Part shown: positions 1 to 7,382 of the stretch, piece by piece
Layout of the letters: the number at the start of each line of letters is the position of its first letter
Position numbering within the stretch: the stretch's first letter is position 1
Assembly (NCBI GenBank): GCA_050330975.1
Contig: JBHJHK010000240.1
Span: forward strand, 1 to 9,830
Length of the DNA: 9,830 nt
Source: JBHJHK01 sp050330975
GTDB taxonomy: Bacteria; Pseudomonadota; Gammaproteobacteria; Competibacterales; Competibacteraceae
Direction of reading: 5' to 3'
Notes under the pieces: generated by a model
The model's input: the letters and a program-made list of their open reading frames with translations, nothing else
Databases searched by the model: none
Told to the model about the DNA's origin: nothing
Translations under genes and position numbers: made by a program

Positions 1-2
1 CC

Positions 3-1640
3 GCCCCCCCCCCGCGGGGGCCCGGCGCCCCTTTGCGCGGCGCCGCCCGCCCCCCCTCTCCCGGTGAAGTGGCCATCGCCAAGGCCTTTGCCATCACAGA
101 CGACAAGCGCCCCGCCGACCCCTGGCTGTTGGAGGCGGTGCGCTGGGCGTGGCGGGTCAAGATCCACCCCCATTTAGAGCTGGAGCTCATCCAAAGGCTC
201 AGGGAGGCAGCCGAGGCCGAGGCCATCCGGGTGTTCGGCGCCAACCTCAAGGACTTGCTGCTGGCGGCCCCAGCGGGCCCCCGGGTGACGTTGGGTATAG
301 ATCCCGGGCTGCGCACCGGCATCAAGGTGGCGGTGGTGGACGCCACCGGGCGGCTGCTCGAAACCGCCACCTGCTATCCCCACCCGCCCCAAAAGCGCTG
401 GGACGAAGCCCTCCACACCCTGGAGACCCTCTGTAGCCGCCACGGAGTGGCCTTGATCGCCATCGGCAACGGCACGGCGTCCCGGGAGACGGTGCGCTTG
501 GTCCAAGAGCTCTGCACCCGCAAAGCCGCCACTGCCCTGCAGTGGGCTTCGGTGTCGGAGGCCGGAGCGTCGGTGTACTCGGCCTCGGCCCTGGCTGCGG
601 CGGAATTTCCCGAGTTAGATGTCAGCCTGCGGGGGGCGGTTTCCATTGCCCGTCGCCTCCAGGATCCCCTGGCGGAGTTGGTGAAGATCGACCCCAAGGC
701 CATCGGTGTGGGCCAGTACCAACACGACGTCAGCCAGACCCGCTTGGCCAAGGCCCTGGACGCCGTGGTGGAGGACTGCGTCAACGCCGTGGGGGTGGAC
801 GTCAACACCGCCTCGGGGGCGTTGTTGAGTCGGGTGGCGGGTCTGACCCCTGGGGTGGCCCAGCACATCGTCGCCTATCGGGATGACAACGGGGCTTTTA
901 CCAACCGCCGGCAGTTGCTCAAAGTCCCCCGTCTGGGGGCCAAGACCTTTGAGCAGGCGGCGGGGTTTTTGCGCCTGTCCGGCGACAACCCCTTGGATCG
1001 CTCGGCGGTTCACCCCGAGGCCTATCCCGTGGTGGAGCGCATCGTCAAAGCCTGTGGCCGTCCGGTGGAGCGCCTGTTGGGGGATCGGGCGTTTTTGGCC
1101 ACGTTGACCCCCAAGGCCTTTACCGATGCCCGCTTTGGGCTCCCCACGGTCAAAGACATCATCGCCGAGTTGGAAAAGCCCGGGCGCGACCCGCGGCCGG
1201 CCTTTGCCACGGCCAACTTCAAAGAGGGGGTGGAGCGCCTCGAAGACTTGGAGGCGGGCATGATCCTCGAAGGGGTGGTGACCAATGTGGCCAACTTCGG
1301 CGCCTTTGTGGACGTGGGCGTCCACCAAGACGGCCTGGTGCACATTTCCATGATGGCCCATCACTTTGTCAAAGACCCCCGGGCGGTGGTCAAGGCGGGG
1401 GATGTGGTCAAGGTCAAGGTCATGGCCGTGGACGCCGAGCGGCGGCGCATCGGTTTGTCGTTGCGCTTGGACGATCCTCTATCCGAGGGCGAGGGGGAGG
1501 CTCAGGGGCCCGCCCCGAGCCCCAAGGCCGCCGCCCGCCGCCCATCCCGCCGGGCCGACCAGCCCCCCCGGGACAAGACCCCCCCAGAGCGGCCCACCGG
1601 GGCCCTGGCCGACGCCTTTCAACGGGCCAAACGGCGCTGA
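3..1640 (+). CDS. tex: Tex-family RNA-binding transcription accessory protein, 5' end outside window
   Basis: This is the C-terminal two thirds or so of Tex, a cytoplasmic nucleic-acid-binding protein linked to transcription and RNA metabolism. The frame is open to the left edge, so the true start lies outside; full Tex proteins are about 770 residues. Counting from the in-frame TTG at 33, the YqgF/RNase H-like domain starts near residue 84 (LGIDPGLRTGIKVAVVD, then AIGNGTASRE and VSEAGASVYSAS). The highly conserved stretch SLRGAVSIARRLQDPLAELV to GQYQHDVSQ follows. Helix-hairpin-helix repeats lie at about 256-316 (NTAS, LLSRVAGL, LLKVPRLGAKTFEQAAGFLR). An S1 RNA-binding domain lies at about 406-478 (GMILEGVVTNVANFGAFVDV, QDGLVHIS). 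The tail is basic and Pro/Arg-rich and ends ADAFQRAKRR, as is usual in Tex. The first 20 or so residues are Pro/Gly/Arg-rich and do not look like Tex, so the extreme left may contain base-call or frame errors. The last 22 bases overlap the convergent acyltransferase gene. Confidence 0.95.
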   Translation, partial: APPPRGPGAPLRGAARPPSPGEVAIAKAFAITDDKRPADPWLLEAVRWAWRVKIHPHLELELIQRLREAAEAEAIRVFGANLKDLLLAAPAGPRVTLGIDPGLRTGIKVAVVDATGRLLETATCYPHPPQKRWDEALHTLETLCSRHGVALIAIGNGTASRETVRLVQELCTRKAATALQWASVSEAGASVYSASALAAAEFPELDVSLRGAVSIARRLQDPLAELVKIDPKAIGVGQYQHDVSQTRLAKALDAVVEDCVNAVGVDVNTASGALLSRVAGLTPGVAQHIVAYRDDNGAFTNRRQLLKVPRLGAKTFEQAAGFLRLSGDNPLDRSAVHPEAYPVVERIVKACGRPVERLLGDRAFLATLTPKAFTDARFGLPTVKDIIAELEKPGRDPRPAFATANFKEGVERLEDLEAGMILEGVVTNVANFGAFVDVGVHQDGLVHISMMAHHFVKDPRAVVKAGDVVKVKVMAVDAERRRIGLSLRLDDPLSEGEGEAQGPAPSPKAAARRPSRRADQPPRDKTPPERPTGALADAFQRAKRR

Positions 1641-2632
1641 CAGCGACGCCGCCGCGGCGGGTTTTGGGGCTCGACGGCGGCGGGGGCCATGGCGACCCGG
1701 TGCAACAGCTCGGCCATGGTGCGCCGCAGGGTCGCGGCGTCGGCTCGCGCCGGCAACGGGGCGCCGAAGTGGACGGCGACGGGCCGATTCCAGTAGCGGG
1801 GCAGCACCGCTTGGAGACTCGCCGCCAACCAGGCCCGATGGGCGGGGCGGCGCCGCAAGGCCACCAAGGGGTGGGCCAGGGCCTTGGGGTGGAGGACTCC
1901 GCCGATGGCGGCGGGGACGACCGCCAAGTCCCCGTGGCGCTTGGCCAACCATTCAAAGGAACGAGACCAGCGTGCCAGGCTGCGGTGGGCGGCGGGGTCT
2001 CGCTGGGGATCGGGCTCGATGGCGCCGGCGGGGAACAGCACCACGCAGCGCCCGGCGGCCAAGGCCTGGCTCATGAGCCCCAGGGCCCGGGTGGACGAGC
2101 CGGCGGCGGGGAGCTCCAACAGGTGGCGCCGCAGGTGGGGCATGGCGTCGAACCAAGGGCGCTGGCGCGCCACCAGGACGACGTCGTCCCGCGGTAGCGC
2201 GGTCACCAGGGCCGGGGCGTCCATGAGGCCAGGGTGGTTGGCGAGGATCAACAAAGGCCCGCGCGCTGGCACGGGCACCGCCGCCGTGGCGATGACGCCG
2301 GCGGTGTAGCGCTCCACCAGACGCGCCATGGCCGCCCGCAGTCCCGCCGCTCCCAGGGTGGCCTCGGCGTCGAGGAGGACGTCGGTCAACGCCCGAGCCG
2401 CCGGGGTGAGCAGCGGCGCCAAGGGGGGCTGGAGGACCCGGGGCACCCCCAGGGCGTCCCCCAGTTCTAGGCGATTGAGGGTCAAGAGACGGCGGGCTGG
2501 GGTGGGGTTGTCCCCCGGGGGTTGGACCGAGGCCGAGGGCCGAGGGTCGCCGTTGGCAAAGCGCATGGAGGCAAGGGAGAGGTGGTGTGACAGGGTGCGG
2601 ATTCGCAGTCCGGAAACCCGGCCGGGGACCAT
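1619..2632 (-). CDS. PlsC-like lysophospholipid/glycerolipid acyltransferase
   Basis: The 337-residue product carries the blocks of the PlsC/LPLAT acyltransferase superfamily, which transfers a fatty acyl group to a lysophospholipid or glycerol phosphate, usually at the inner membrane. Block I is NHPGLMD at residues 132-138, giving the catalytic His133-X4-Asp138 pair. Block III appears as FPAGAIEP at 200-207, with Ala where many members have Glu (FPEG). Block IV is probably VVPAAIGG at about 238-245. There is no clear transmembrane helix beyond a hydrophobic strand before block I. The C-terminal 20 residues are Arg-rich and come from the overlap with tex. The ATG at 2632 is the longest start; an ATG at 2566 (MRFANGD) would remove 22 residues. 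Neither has a well-placed Shine-Dalgarno sequence, although GGGGAGG lies about 16 bases before the first. The gene follows the unknown gene 2680-3417 with a 47-base gap and may share its transcript. Substrate specificity cannot be read from the sequence. Confidence 0.85.
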   Translation of the reverse strand: MVPGRVSGLRIRTLSHHLSLASMRFANGDPRPSASVQPPGDNPTPARRLLTLNRLELGDALGVPRVLQPPLAPLLTPAARALTDVLLDAEATLGAAGLRAAMARLVERYTAGVIATAAVPVPARGPLLILANHPGLMDAPALVTALPRDDVVLVARQRPWFDAMPHLRRHLLELPAAGSSTRALGLMSQALAAGRCVVLFPAGAIEPDPQRDPAAHRSLARWSRSFEWLAKRHGDLAVVPAAIGGVLHPKALAHPLVALRRRPAHRAWLAASLQAVLPRYWNRPVAVHFGAPLPARADAATLRRTMAELLHRVAMAPAAVEPQNPPRRRRCQRRLAR

Positions 2633-2679
2633 TTAGACGGGGGAAGGGCCTCCCCGGCGCGGGACTCACCTCCACAGAC

Positions 2680-3417
2680 TCAAGGGACGGCAAAGGGTTC
2701 GGGGTGCCGGGCGAAGATGCGCTGCAAAATGGTCAGCTCGCGCTGCACCACGGTGTGGATAAATGCGTCTGAACCCTTCATCTGGCGAAAGGCGCCAAAT
2801 CCCCGCTCCAGCATGTGTTGCATCTCGCCAAACCCCATGAGCTGGGCGGGTTTGCGGGACAGTTTGAGGGTGGTGTGGATCAAGGGCAGCTGGACCAGGC
2901 GTTCTAGATCCGCCCCCAATCGCGCTACGAGGCGAATTTGCCGCTCCCGGTCTGTGTAGTTGTCGCACTGGCGGTAGGCCTCGACATAGGCCTTGGCCTC
3001 GACGGCCCCCACCTCGGGGGTGTCGAACAACCGATCCACCAGTTGCTGGTCGAGTTCACAGGACAGGGCGTTGAGTTCCATGGCCATGGCCACGGTGTGC
3101 AAGGCATCGGCGGGCAGCCAGCGCACCATGCTGGGGTAGATCCGCTCAAAGGTGTGATCTCGCCGGGCGAAGTCCACGGGCCCGTAGAGTTCGTCGCAGA
3201 AAAATTCCACCGCCTGGCCATAGCGGGGGCTGGCCAACAAATCGGCGTAGGTGGTGCGCAGGCGCTGGATTTGCCAGGCGCTGAGGGGGGCGTGGCGGGG
3301 GTCGAGGCCGGACCCGCCGTGGCGCCGGTGGCTGACCCGCTGGAGGCGGCTGAGCTGCTGGCGCAGCTGTTGCTGAACAAAAGCTCTGGGATTTTTAGAG
3401 GCGTGAAAGATGGCCAT
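2680..3417 (-). CDS. conserved protein of unknown function
   Basis: The 245-residue soluble protein has no signal peptide or transmembrane segment. It looks mostly helical, with a Gln/Arg-rich N-terminus (residues 10-55). The most distinctive stretch is at 72-95, starting FFCDELYGPVDF and ending in the ERIYP region. It is followed by MVRWLPADALHTVAMAMELNALS at about 97-119 and by AQLMGFGEMQHMLERGFGAF at about 191-210. From memory this matches a family of proteobacterial hypothetical proteins with a conserved FFxxxxYGPxDFxxRD signature, possibly the one called DUF8198, though I am not certain of the name. No catalytic motif is evident. The ATG at 3417 is the first start after an AT-rich leader; no Shine-Dalgarno sequence precedes it. 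The acyltransferase gene lies 47 bases downstream on the same strand, which suggests co-transcription but not a shared role. Confidence 0.75.
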   Translation of the reverse strand: MAIFHASKNPRAFVQQQLRQQLSRLQRVSHRRHGGSGLDPRHAPLSAWQIQRLRTTYADLLASPRYGQAVEFFCDELYGPVDFARRDHTFERIYPSMVRWLPADALHTVAMAMELNALSCELDQQLVDRLFDTPEVGAVEAKAYVEAYRQCDNYTDRERQIRLVARLGADLERLVQLPLIHTTLKLSRKPAQLMGFGEMQHMLERGFGAFRQMKGSDAFIHTVVQRELTILQRIFARHPEPFAVP

Positions 3418-3455
3418 GGAATATCGCGTTTGATTTTTTAAATGCAGATTTTAAA

Positions 3456-3484
3456 ATTTTTCCAGTTGATGTCCTGTACGGCAA
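3456..3484 (-). promoter_or_regulatory. weak candidate sigma-70 promoter for the 3417-2680 gene
   Basis: On the minus strand TTGCCG (3479-3484) is followed after 17 bases by AAAAAT (3456-3461). Each matches the consensus hexamer at four of six positions. The site lies in an AT-rich island (about 3421-3490) in otherwise GC-rich DNA, directly upstream of the ATG at 3417. The island supports a promoter more than the individual hexamers do. Confidence 0.3.
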
Positions 3485-3494
3485 TTTGTAGATT

Positions 3495-3515
3495 ACCAGC
3501 GCCCTCGGCGCTGGT
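3495..3515. repeat. perfect 9-bp inverted repeat (hairpin)
   Basis: ACCAGCGCC (3495-3503) and GGCGCTGGT (3507-3515) are exact complements around a 3-base loop CTC. The hairpin is strong, but neither strand has a T-run right after it, so it is not a standard intrinsic terminator. It lies between the end of the minus-strand hcxB operon and the start of the minus-strand gene at 3417. It could end read-through from the operon, or act on the leader of the plus-strand frame at 3654. Confidence 0.5.
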
Positions 3516-3653
3516 CGGTTGACTCGCCAACCGCCGCGGCGTGGCGGCACACACCGCCAACCCCCCTTGCCCTCGCACCCCTTTCCCGTGCTGCCCTTCC
3601 GGAATGAGTGTCGAGTAGACTTCCCACCGATCTGTGACTTTGAGGAGATCGTT

Positions 3654-3902
3654 GTGTTGAGTCGCGTCGAGCGCCCATCACCCCGCCCGGTTCGCTGGGC
3701 CCCTTGGAGTCTCGGCGTGTTCCCCGGGGCCCTCGCCGCCCCCGGGGTGGCCTTGGCCCATGAGGCCACCACCCCGGCGGCGGGCGACGTCGCCTGGCTC
3801 GCCACCAGTCTCGCCGCGACGCTGGCTCTAGAGCCCCTAAGCCCCCTCGGCCAGGGCTTTGACGTCTTCCCGGGCCATCCCCAAATCCTCGGCCCCGCGT
3901 AG
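3654..3902 (+). pseudogene. truncated gene start: signal-peptide ORF running antisense into the hcxB tail
   Basis: An 82-codon frame starts at GTG 3654 with GAGGAG at 3642-3647, a 6-base spacing that is close to ideal. Its N-terminus looks like an export signal: a charged region to about residue 14 (RVERPSPRPVR), a hydrophobic stretch WAPWSLGVFPGALAAPGVALA, then a likely cleavage site ALA/HE at residues 35/36. A second hydrophobic stretch, WLATSLAATLALEPL, follows at about 48-62. From residue 62 the frame is simply antisense to the last codons of hcxB and ends at TAG 3902, so the natural C-terminus is missing. The front half looks like a real exported or membrane protein that has lost its 3' part, perhaps by a deletion joining it to hcxB. 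The fragment is too short to name a family. It could instead be a short expressed peptide, or chance. Confidence 0.4.
3742..3777. repeat. GC-rich imperfect inverted repeat downstream of hcxB
   Basis: CCGGGGTGGCCT (3742-3753) pairs with AGGCCA (3763-3768) and CCCCGG (3772-3777), with a 9-base loop and a 3-base bulge. It lies about 60 bases past the hcxB stop on the minus strand, so it may help end or stabilise the operon transcript. No T-run follows, so I do not call it an intrinsic terminator. It also lies within the signal-peptide frame at 3654-3902. Confidence 0.35.
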
Positions 3903-4910
3903 GATCTCTTCCCAGGTGGTGTCGTCCACGGGGATGCCCGTGGCCCGGCGCTGGGTCGCCGTGGCGCGCTCGGGGTCGCCGGCGGCCATCACCGGGTGGG
4001 CGACGTCCCCGGGGGGCGAGGCCTTGGCGTAGGCCACGGCGGCGTCGATTTCCCGGGCCAGCCAGTCGTTATCCACCAGGTGGGCGGGGTCGATGACGAG
4101 GGTCGTCATGTTGTTGACGATGGACCCCCGGCGGGGATTGGCCGGCTGGATGGTTCCCCCGCCGGAGAGCCCCCCCGCCAGGAGTTCACACATCAACGCC
4201 AGACCGTAGCCCTTGTGTTCACCGGTGGGCAACAACGCCCCGCCGGGCTCGCGGAACATCACCCGGGGGTCGGTGGTGGGCTGGCCATCGGCGTCCAACA
4301 GCCGACCGGGGGCCAAGGTCTCGCCCTTGTTCATGGCCACCCGCACCTTGCCCAGGGCGATGTGGCTGGTGGCCATGTCCAAAATCGTCGCCGGGGTGTG
4401 GGTCCCCGGGGGCACGGCGATGCACACCGGGTTGGTGCCAAAGCGGGCGTCGCGCCCGCCAAAGGGGGCCACCATGGGGGCGTGGTCTAGGACGTTGACA
4501 AAGTGCAGCGACACCTTCCCCGCCGCCACGGCCTGTTCGCCGTAGGCGCCGATGCGGCCAATATGATGGGCGTTGCGCAACGTCATGAGCACCACGCCCG
4601 TGGTGGCCACCCGCTCGATGGCCAAGGCCATGGCCTCGCGGGCCATCCGCTGGCCGTAGCCCCGCTCGCCGTCGAAGGCCAACAAGGCGCCGTGGTCTTT
4701 GAGGGGGCGCAAGGAGGCGTTGGGGCAAAGGAGTCCCTTGGCCAAAAAGCGCAAATAGTAGGGGATCATGCCGATGCCGTGGCTGTCGTGGCCGGCCAAA
4801 TTGGCATCGACGAGGTGGTCGGCCACCACGGTGGCCTCGGCGGGCTCGCTGCCGGCGCGCGCTAAAATGGCGGCGATGGCGGTCCGCAGGGGTTGTTGTT
4901 GGATGATCAA
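3837..4910 (-). CDS. hcxB: 2-hydroxycarboxylate dehydrogenase, Ldh/MDH type-2 family (HcxB/YbiC-like)
   Basis: This is a cytoplasmic NAD(P)-dependent oxidoreductase of the malate/L-lactate dehydrogenase type-2 superfamily, which interconverts 2-hydroxy and 2-oxo carboxylates. From TTG 4910 it is 357 residues, against 361 for E. coli HcxB (YbiC). It shares with that protein, from memory, ANLAGHDSHGIGMIP (residues 36-50), NAHHIGRIG (113-121), MVAPFGGRDARFGTNP (146-161), DMATSHIALGK (178-188), EHKGYGLALMCELLAGGLSGG (231-251) and RRATGIPVDD (321-330). The paired histidines at 115-116 lie in the motif expected to hold the catalytic His. The TTG start has a Shine-Dalgarno AAGGAG six bases upstream. 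An upstream ATG at 4985 would add 25 Arg/Pro-rich residues absent from the family and has no such site. The gene lies 128 bases after dctP on the same strand, so it probably oxidises the acid imported by the TRAP system. The exact substrate (lactate-, malate-, sulfolactate- or aryl-lactate-like) cannot be fixed from sequence. Confidence 0.9.
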   Translation of the reverse strand: MIIQQQPLRTAIAAILARAGSEPAEATVVADHLVDANLAGHDSHGIGMIPYYLRFLAKGLLCPNASLRPLKDHGALLAFDGERGYGQRMAREAMALAIERVATTGVVLMTLRNAHHIGRIGAYGEQAVAAGKVSLHFVNVLDHAPMVAPFGGRDARFGTNPVCIAVPPGTHTPATILDMATSHIALGKVRVAMNKGETLAPGRLLDADGQPTTDPRVMFREPGGALLPTGEHKGYGLALMCELLAGGLSGGGTIQPANPRRGSIVNNMTTLVIDPAHLVDNDWLAREIDAAVAYAKASPPGDVAHPVMAAGDPERATATQRRATGIPVDDTTWEEILRGAEDLGMAREDVKALAEGA

Positions 4911-4916
4911 CAGCGG

Positions 4917-4922
4917 CTCCTT
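4917..4922 (-). promoter_or_regulatory. ribosome binding site that fixes the hcxB start
   Basis: On the minus strand AAGGAG lies six bases before TTG 4910. This places translation start at the TTG codon rather than at the in-frame ATG at 4985, and it agrees with the length of the homologous E. coli protein. Confidence 0.7.
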
Positions 4923-5038
4923 CCAGCGATGGCGTTGGGAAATCGAGGGCGGTCTCGGTCGGCGAAGCGGGCCGCCCCGGTTCAATCTCGCAATCTTGCC
5001 ATCAAGTGTAGCCGAGGATCATCCCCCGCAAGGGCTTG

Positions 5039-6082
5039 TCAGTCGGCCTGGACGGCCTCAATGGAGGCCTGCATGGCCTCCAGCATGGCCTTGCCCTCGG
5101 CGCCAAATTTTTCCTCGATGAGGGTTTGCACCGCCGGCTGGGCCTCTCGGGCAAACTTCTCCAACTCGGCGGCGGGGACGGCGTTGACCTCCATGGCTTG
5201 GGCTAGCTTGGGCAACCCCTGTTCCGAGGCTTCGATGACCCGGGACACCCCCCGCCCGGCGTCCTCGGCCACGGCGGCGGCGTAGTCCACCACCGCCCGC
5301 TCGGCGTCGGACAGGCCCTGGTAGAACTCGCCGTTCAGCAAAAACACGTAGGGGGTGATGATGTGGTTGGTGATGGACAGATACCGCTGGACCTCGTCGA
5401 ACTTGGCAAAGGCGATGATGGGGATGGGATTCATCTGGCCGTCCACCACCTTGGTCTGGAGGGCGGTGTAGACCTCGGCCCAGGCCAGGGGCGTGGGCTG
5501 TCCCCCCAGGGCGCCGATCATGGCCTCGTGGGTGGGCAGGGTCATGGTGCGGATCCTCAGCCCCGCCAGGTCTTCCATGGTTTCGATGGGTTGCTTGGAG
5601 TTGGTAAAGGCGAAGAAGCCGCCGCTGTCCAACAGTCCCACCAGCTTCATGCCGGTCTTTTGCTCCAAATCGGCGGCAAAGCGCTGGCCGAAGTCGCTCT
5701 CCAGGTCGATGACTTCGTGGGCAACGTAGATATTGGGAAAGGCAAAGGGCAGGTCGAACACCCCCACTAGGGGATAGTGCTGGGCCAGGCCGCCGGCGGA
5801 GGAGATGGTGGCCTGGACCACCCCATCTTTGACCTGCTGGATTACTTCGGCGTCTTTGCCCAACTGGCCGTTGGGGAACACCTCCACCACCACAGAGCCG
5901 TTGGTGGCGGTTTCCACCAGGGATTTAAACACCGCCGCCATGGCCCCGGAGTGGCTCTCAAAGGGCCCCTCGGGGTTGAGGTGGGCCAGGCGCAGGACCT
6001 TTTGGGCCAGGGCTTGGCCGGTGCCAAGGCACAACAGGGCGGCCAGGGCCAGGGCCATGGCGGGATAACAACGCGTCATCAT
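5039..6082 (-). CDS. dctP: TRAP transporter periplasmic substrate-binding protein (DctP family)
   Basis: The 347-residue product is the periplasmic receptor that captures a carboxylate and delivers it to the DctQM membrane complex. A signal peptide is clear: MMTR, a hydrophobic stretch to about residue 21, and cleavage at QALA/Q (26/27). The mature protein starts KVLRLAHLNPEGPFESHSGA, the usual opening of a DctP protein. VEVFPNGQLGKDAEVIQQVKDG (67-87) and FDLPFAFPNI (109-118) are also typical. DLAGLRIRTM (171-180) carries Arg178 at the position where the family has its substrate-carboxylate-binding arginine. WAEVYTALQTKVVDGQMNP (201-219) is the second conserved block. The ATG at 6082 is preceded by AGGAGG at 6094-6099, which lies just upstream of the dctM stop; 7 bases separate the dctM stop from this start. 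It is third in the operon, followed by hcxB. A carboxylate ligand is expected from the family and the dehydrogenase neighbour; its identity is open. Confidence 0.95.
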   Translation of the reverse strand: MMTRCYPAMALALAALLCLGTGQALAQKVLRLAHLNPEGPFESHSGAMAAVFKSLVETATNGSVVVEVFPNGQLGKDAEVIQQVKDGVVQATISSAGGLAQHYPLVGVFDLPFAFPNIYVAHEVIDLESDFGQRFAADLEQKTGMKLVGLLDSGGFFAFTNSKQPIETMEDLAGLRIRTMTLPTHEAMIGALGGQPTPLAWAEVYTALQTKVVDGQMNPIPIIAFAKFDEVQRYLSITNHIITPYVFLLNGEFYQGLSDAERAVVDYAAAVAEDAGRGVSRVIEASEQGLPKLAQAMEVNAVPAAELEKFAREAQPAVQTLIEEKFGAEGKAMLEAMQASIEAVQAD

Positions 6083-6089
6083 GGTGAAA

Positions 6090-7382
6090 TCAACCTCCTG
6101 TGAGACCGAATAGACTGGGCAACAACAGCGTCAGCCCTTCCCAATAGGCGATGAGCAGCAACACCCCCACCTCCAACAGGATAAAGGGCCAAATGGCACG
6201 GCAAATGGCTTCGATGCGCTCGCCGGTGACCGAGGCCAGGACGAACAGACACGCCCCCACCGGGGGCGTCATAAGGGAGATGTTGAGGGCCAACACGATC
6301 ATCACCCCGGCGTGGACTGGATCCATGCCGATCTCTTTGGTCAAGGGCGCTAGGGCGGGGGCGAGGATGATCAACGCGGCGTTGATATCCATAAACATCC
6401 CCACCACCATCAACAGCCCCAAGATCAGGGCGATGACCACGGCGGGCTCGCTGGAGAGGGCCAAAAAGCTGGCGGCGATGGTCTGGGGGATGCGGTTAAA
6501 GGTCATCCACCAGCTCAAGATAGAGGCCGCGGCGATGATCAAAAACACGATGCCCGTGAGGCGGGCGGTGCGGATGAGCATCTCCCACAGGTCTTTGACG
6601 CTCACCGTGCGGTAGATGAGCATCCCCACCACCAGGGCGTAGAGGACCGCCATGGAGGCGGCCTCGGTGGGGGTCAGCCAGCCGGTGAGGATCCCCCCCA
6701 AGATCCCCACGGGCATCACCAGGGCCAGGAGGCTGTCTTTAAAGGCGCGCAAGATGCGCCGGAGGCTGGGTCGGCCCGAGGGCTCGGGGAGCCCCAACCG
6801 CCGACCGGCGGCGGCGATAAAGGCCATGCACAGCAAGCAGATCAACAACCCCGGCAAGATCCCAGCGGCGAACAGCCCGGCGATGGAGACCCCCATGATG
6901 GAGCCGTAGATCACCATCAAGGTCGAGGGGGGGATGGTGGGGCCGATGATGGAGCCGGCGGCGGTGACGGCGCAGGCAAAGGGCCGGTTGTAGCCCTGGC
7001 GCACCATGGCGGGCACCAGGGTGTTGCCAAAGGCGGCGGCGTCGGCGGTGGCGGCCCCGGTCAAACCGGCGAAGAACACCGAGGCCACCATGTTGGAGTG
7101 GGCCATGCCCCCCCGCAGGTAGCCCACCAGGGCGTCGGCAAAGCCCACCAGTCGGGCGGTGATCCCCGAGCGGTTCATGATTTCCCCGGCGAGGATAAAA
7201 AACGGCATGGCCAGGAAGGGGAACAGGTCCAAGCCGGCGAAAAAGCGGTCGGCCATCATGGGCAGCATCCGCGGCCCGTCCCCAAGAGTCCAAAGCCCCA
7301 CTACCCCGGCGATGCCCAGGACATAGCCCACGGGCATTCCCAACAGCATGAGGCCAAAGAAAGTCACAGCGACCAAAATCAC
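6090..7382 (-). CDS. dctM: TRAP transporter large permease subunit (DctM family)
   Basis: The 430-residue inner-membrane protein is the ion-driven transport channel of the TRAP system and belongs to the ion transporter superfamily. It is hydrophobic throughout, with about a dozen membrane segments. Family signatures are FPFLAMPFFILAGEIMNRSG (about 54-73), YLRGGMAHSNMVASVFFAGL with GAATADAAAFG (about 88-119), AAGSIIGPTIPPS (141-153), TPTEAASMAVLYALVVG, and MFMDINAALIILAPALAPL with GMDPVHAGVMIVL and SLMTPPVGA near the C-terminus. The GTG start at 7382 is preceded by GGGAGG at 7390-7395 with 7-base spacing and overlaps the dctQ stop by 4 bases (GTGA), which points to translational coupling. The frame is open further upstream to 7799, but that part is the out-of-frame shadow of dctQ. 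The length is typical for separate DctM subunits, so there is no DctQM fusion. Confidence 0.95.
   Translation of the reverse strand: MILVAVTFFGLMLLGMPVGYVLGIAGVVGLWTLGDGPRMLPMMADRFFAGLDLFPFLAMPFFILAGEIMNRSGITARLVGFADALVGYLRGGMAHSNMVASVFFAGLTGAATADAAAFGNTLVPAMVRQGYNRPFACAVTAAGSIIGPTIPPSTLMVIYGSIMGVSIAGLFAAGILPGLLICLLCMAFIAAAGRRLGLPEPSGRPSLRRILRAFKDSLLALVMPVGILGGILTGWLTPTEAASMAVLYALVVGMLIYRTVSVKDLWEMLIRTARLTGIVFLIIAAASILSWWMTFNRIPQTIAASFLALSSEPAVVIALILGLLMVVGMFMDINAALIILAPALAPLTKEIGMDPVHAGVMIVLALNISLMTPPVGACLFVLASVTGERIEAICRAIWPFILLEVGVLLLIAYWEGLTLLLPSLFGLTGG

Noticed and set aside
1366..2076. Long plus-strand frames across the 3' end of tex and the acyltransferase gene
   Set aside because: Their products are Gly/Pro/Arg-rich and family-free, as expected for shadow frames in very GC-rich coding DNA.
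2638..2656. Short GGGGA/TCCCC inverted repeat between the conserved unknown gene and the acyltransferase gene
   Set aside because: The stem is only 5 bp with no T-run, and such pairs are common by chance in this GC-rich sequence.
3395..3805. Minus-strand 136-codon frame between hcxB and the conserved unknown gene
   Set aside because: Low-complexity Arg/Gly/Ser product, no family, and it covers the AT-rich island and hairpin; judged non-coding.
3824..3835. Perfect 12-bp palindrome GGCTCTAGAGCC just after the hcxB stop
   Set aside because: It is too short and has no loop to form a terminator hairpin, no repeat elsewhere was seen, and a chance palindrome of this size is not rare enough to call an operator.
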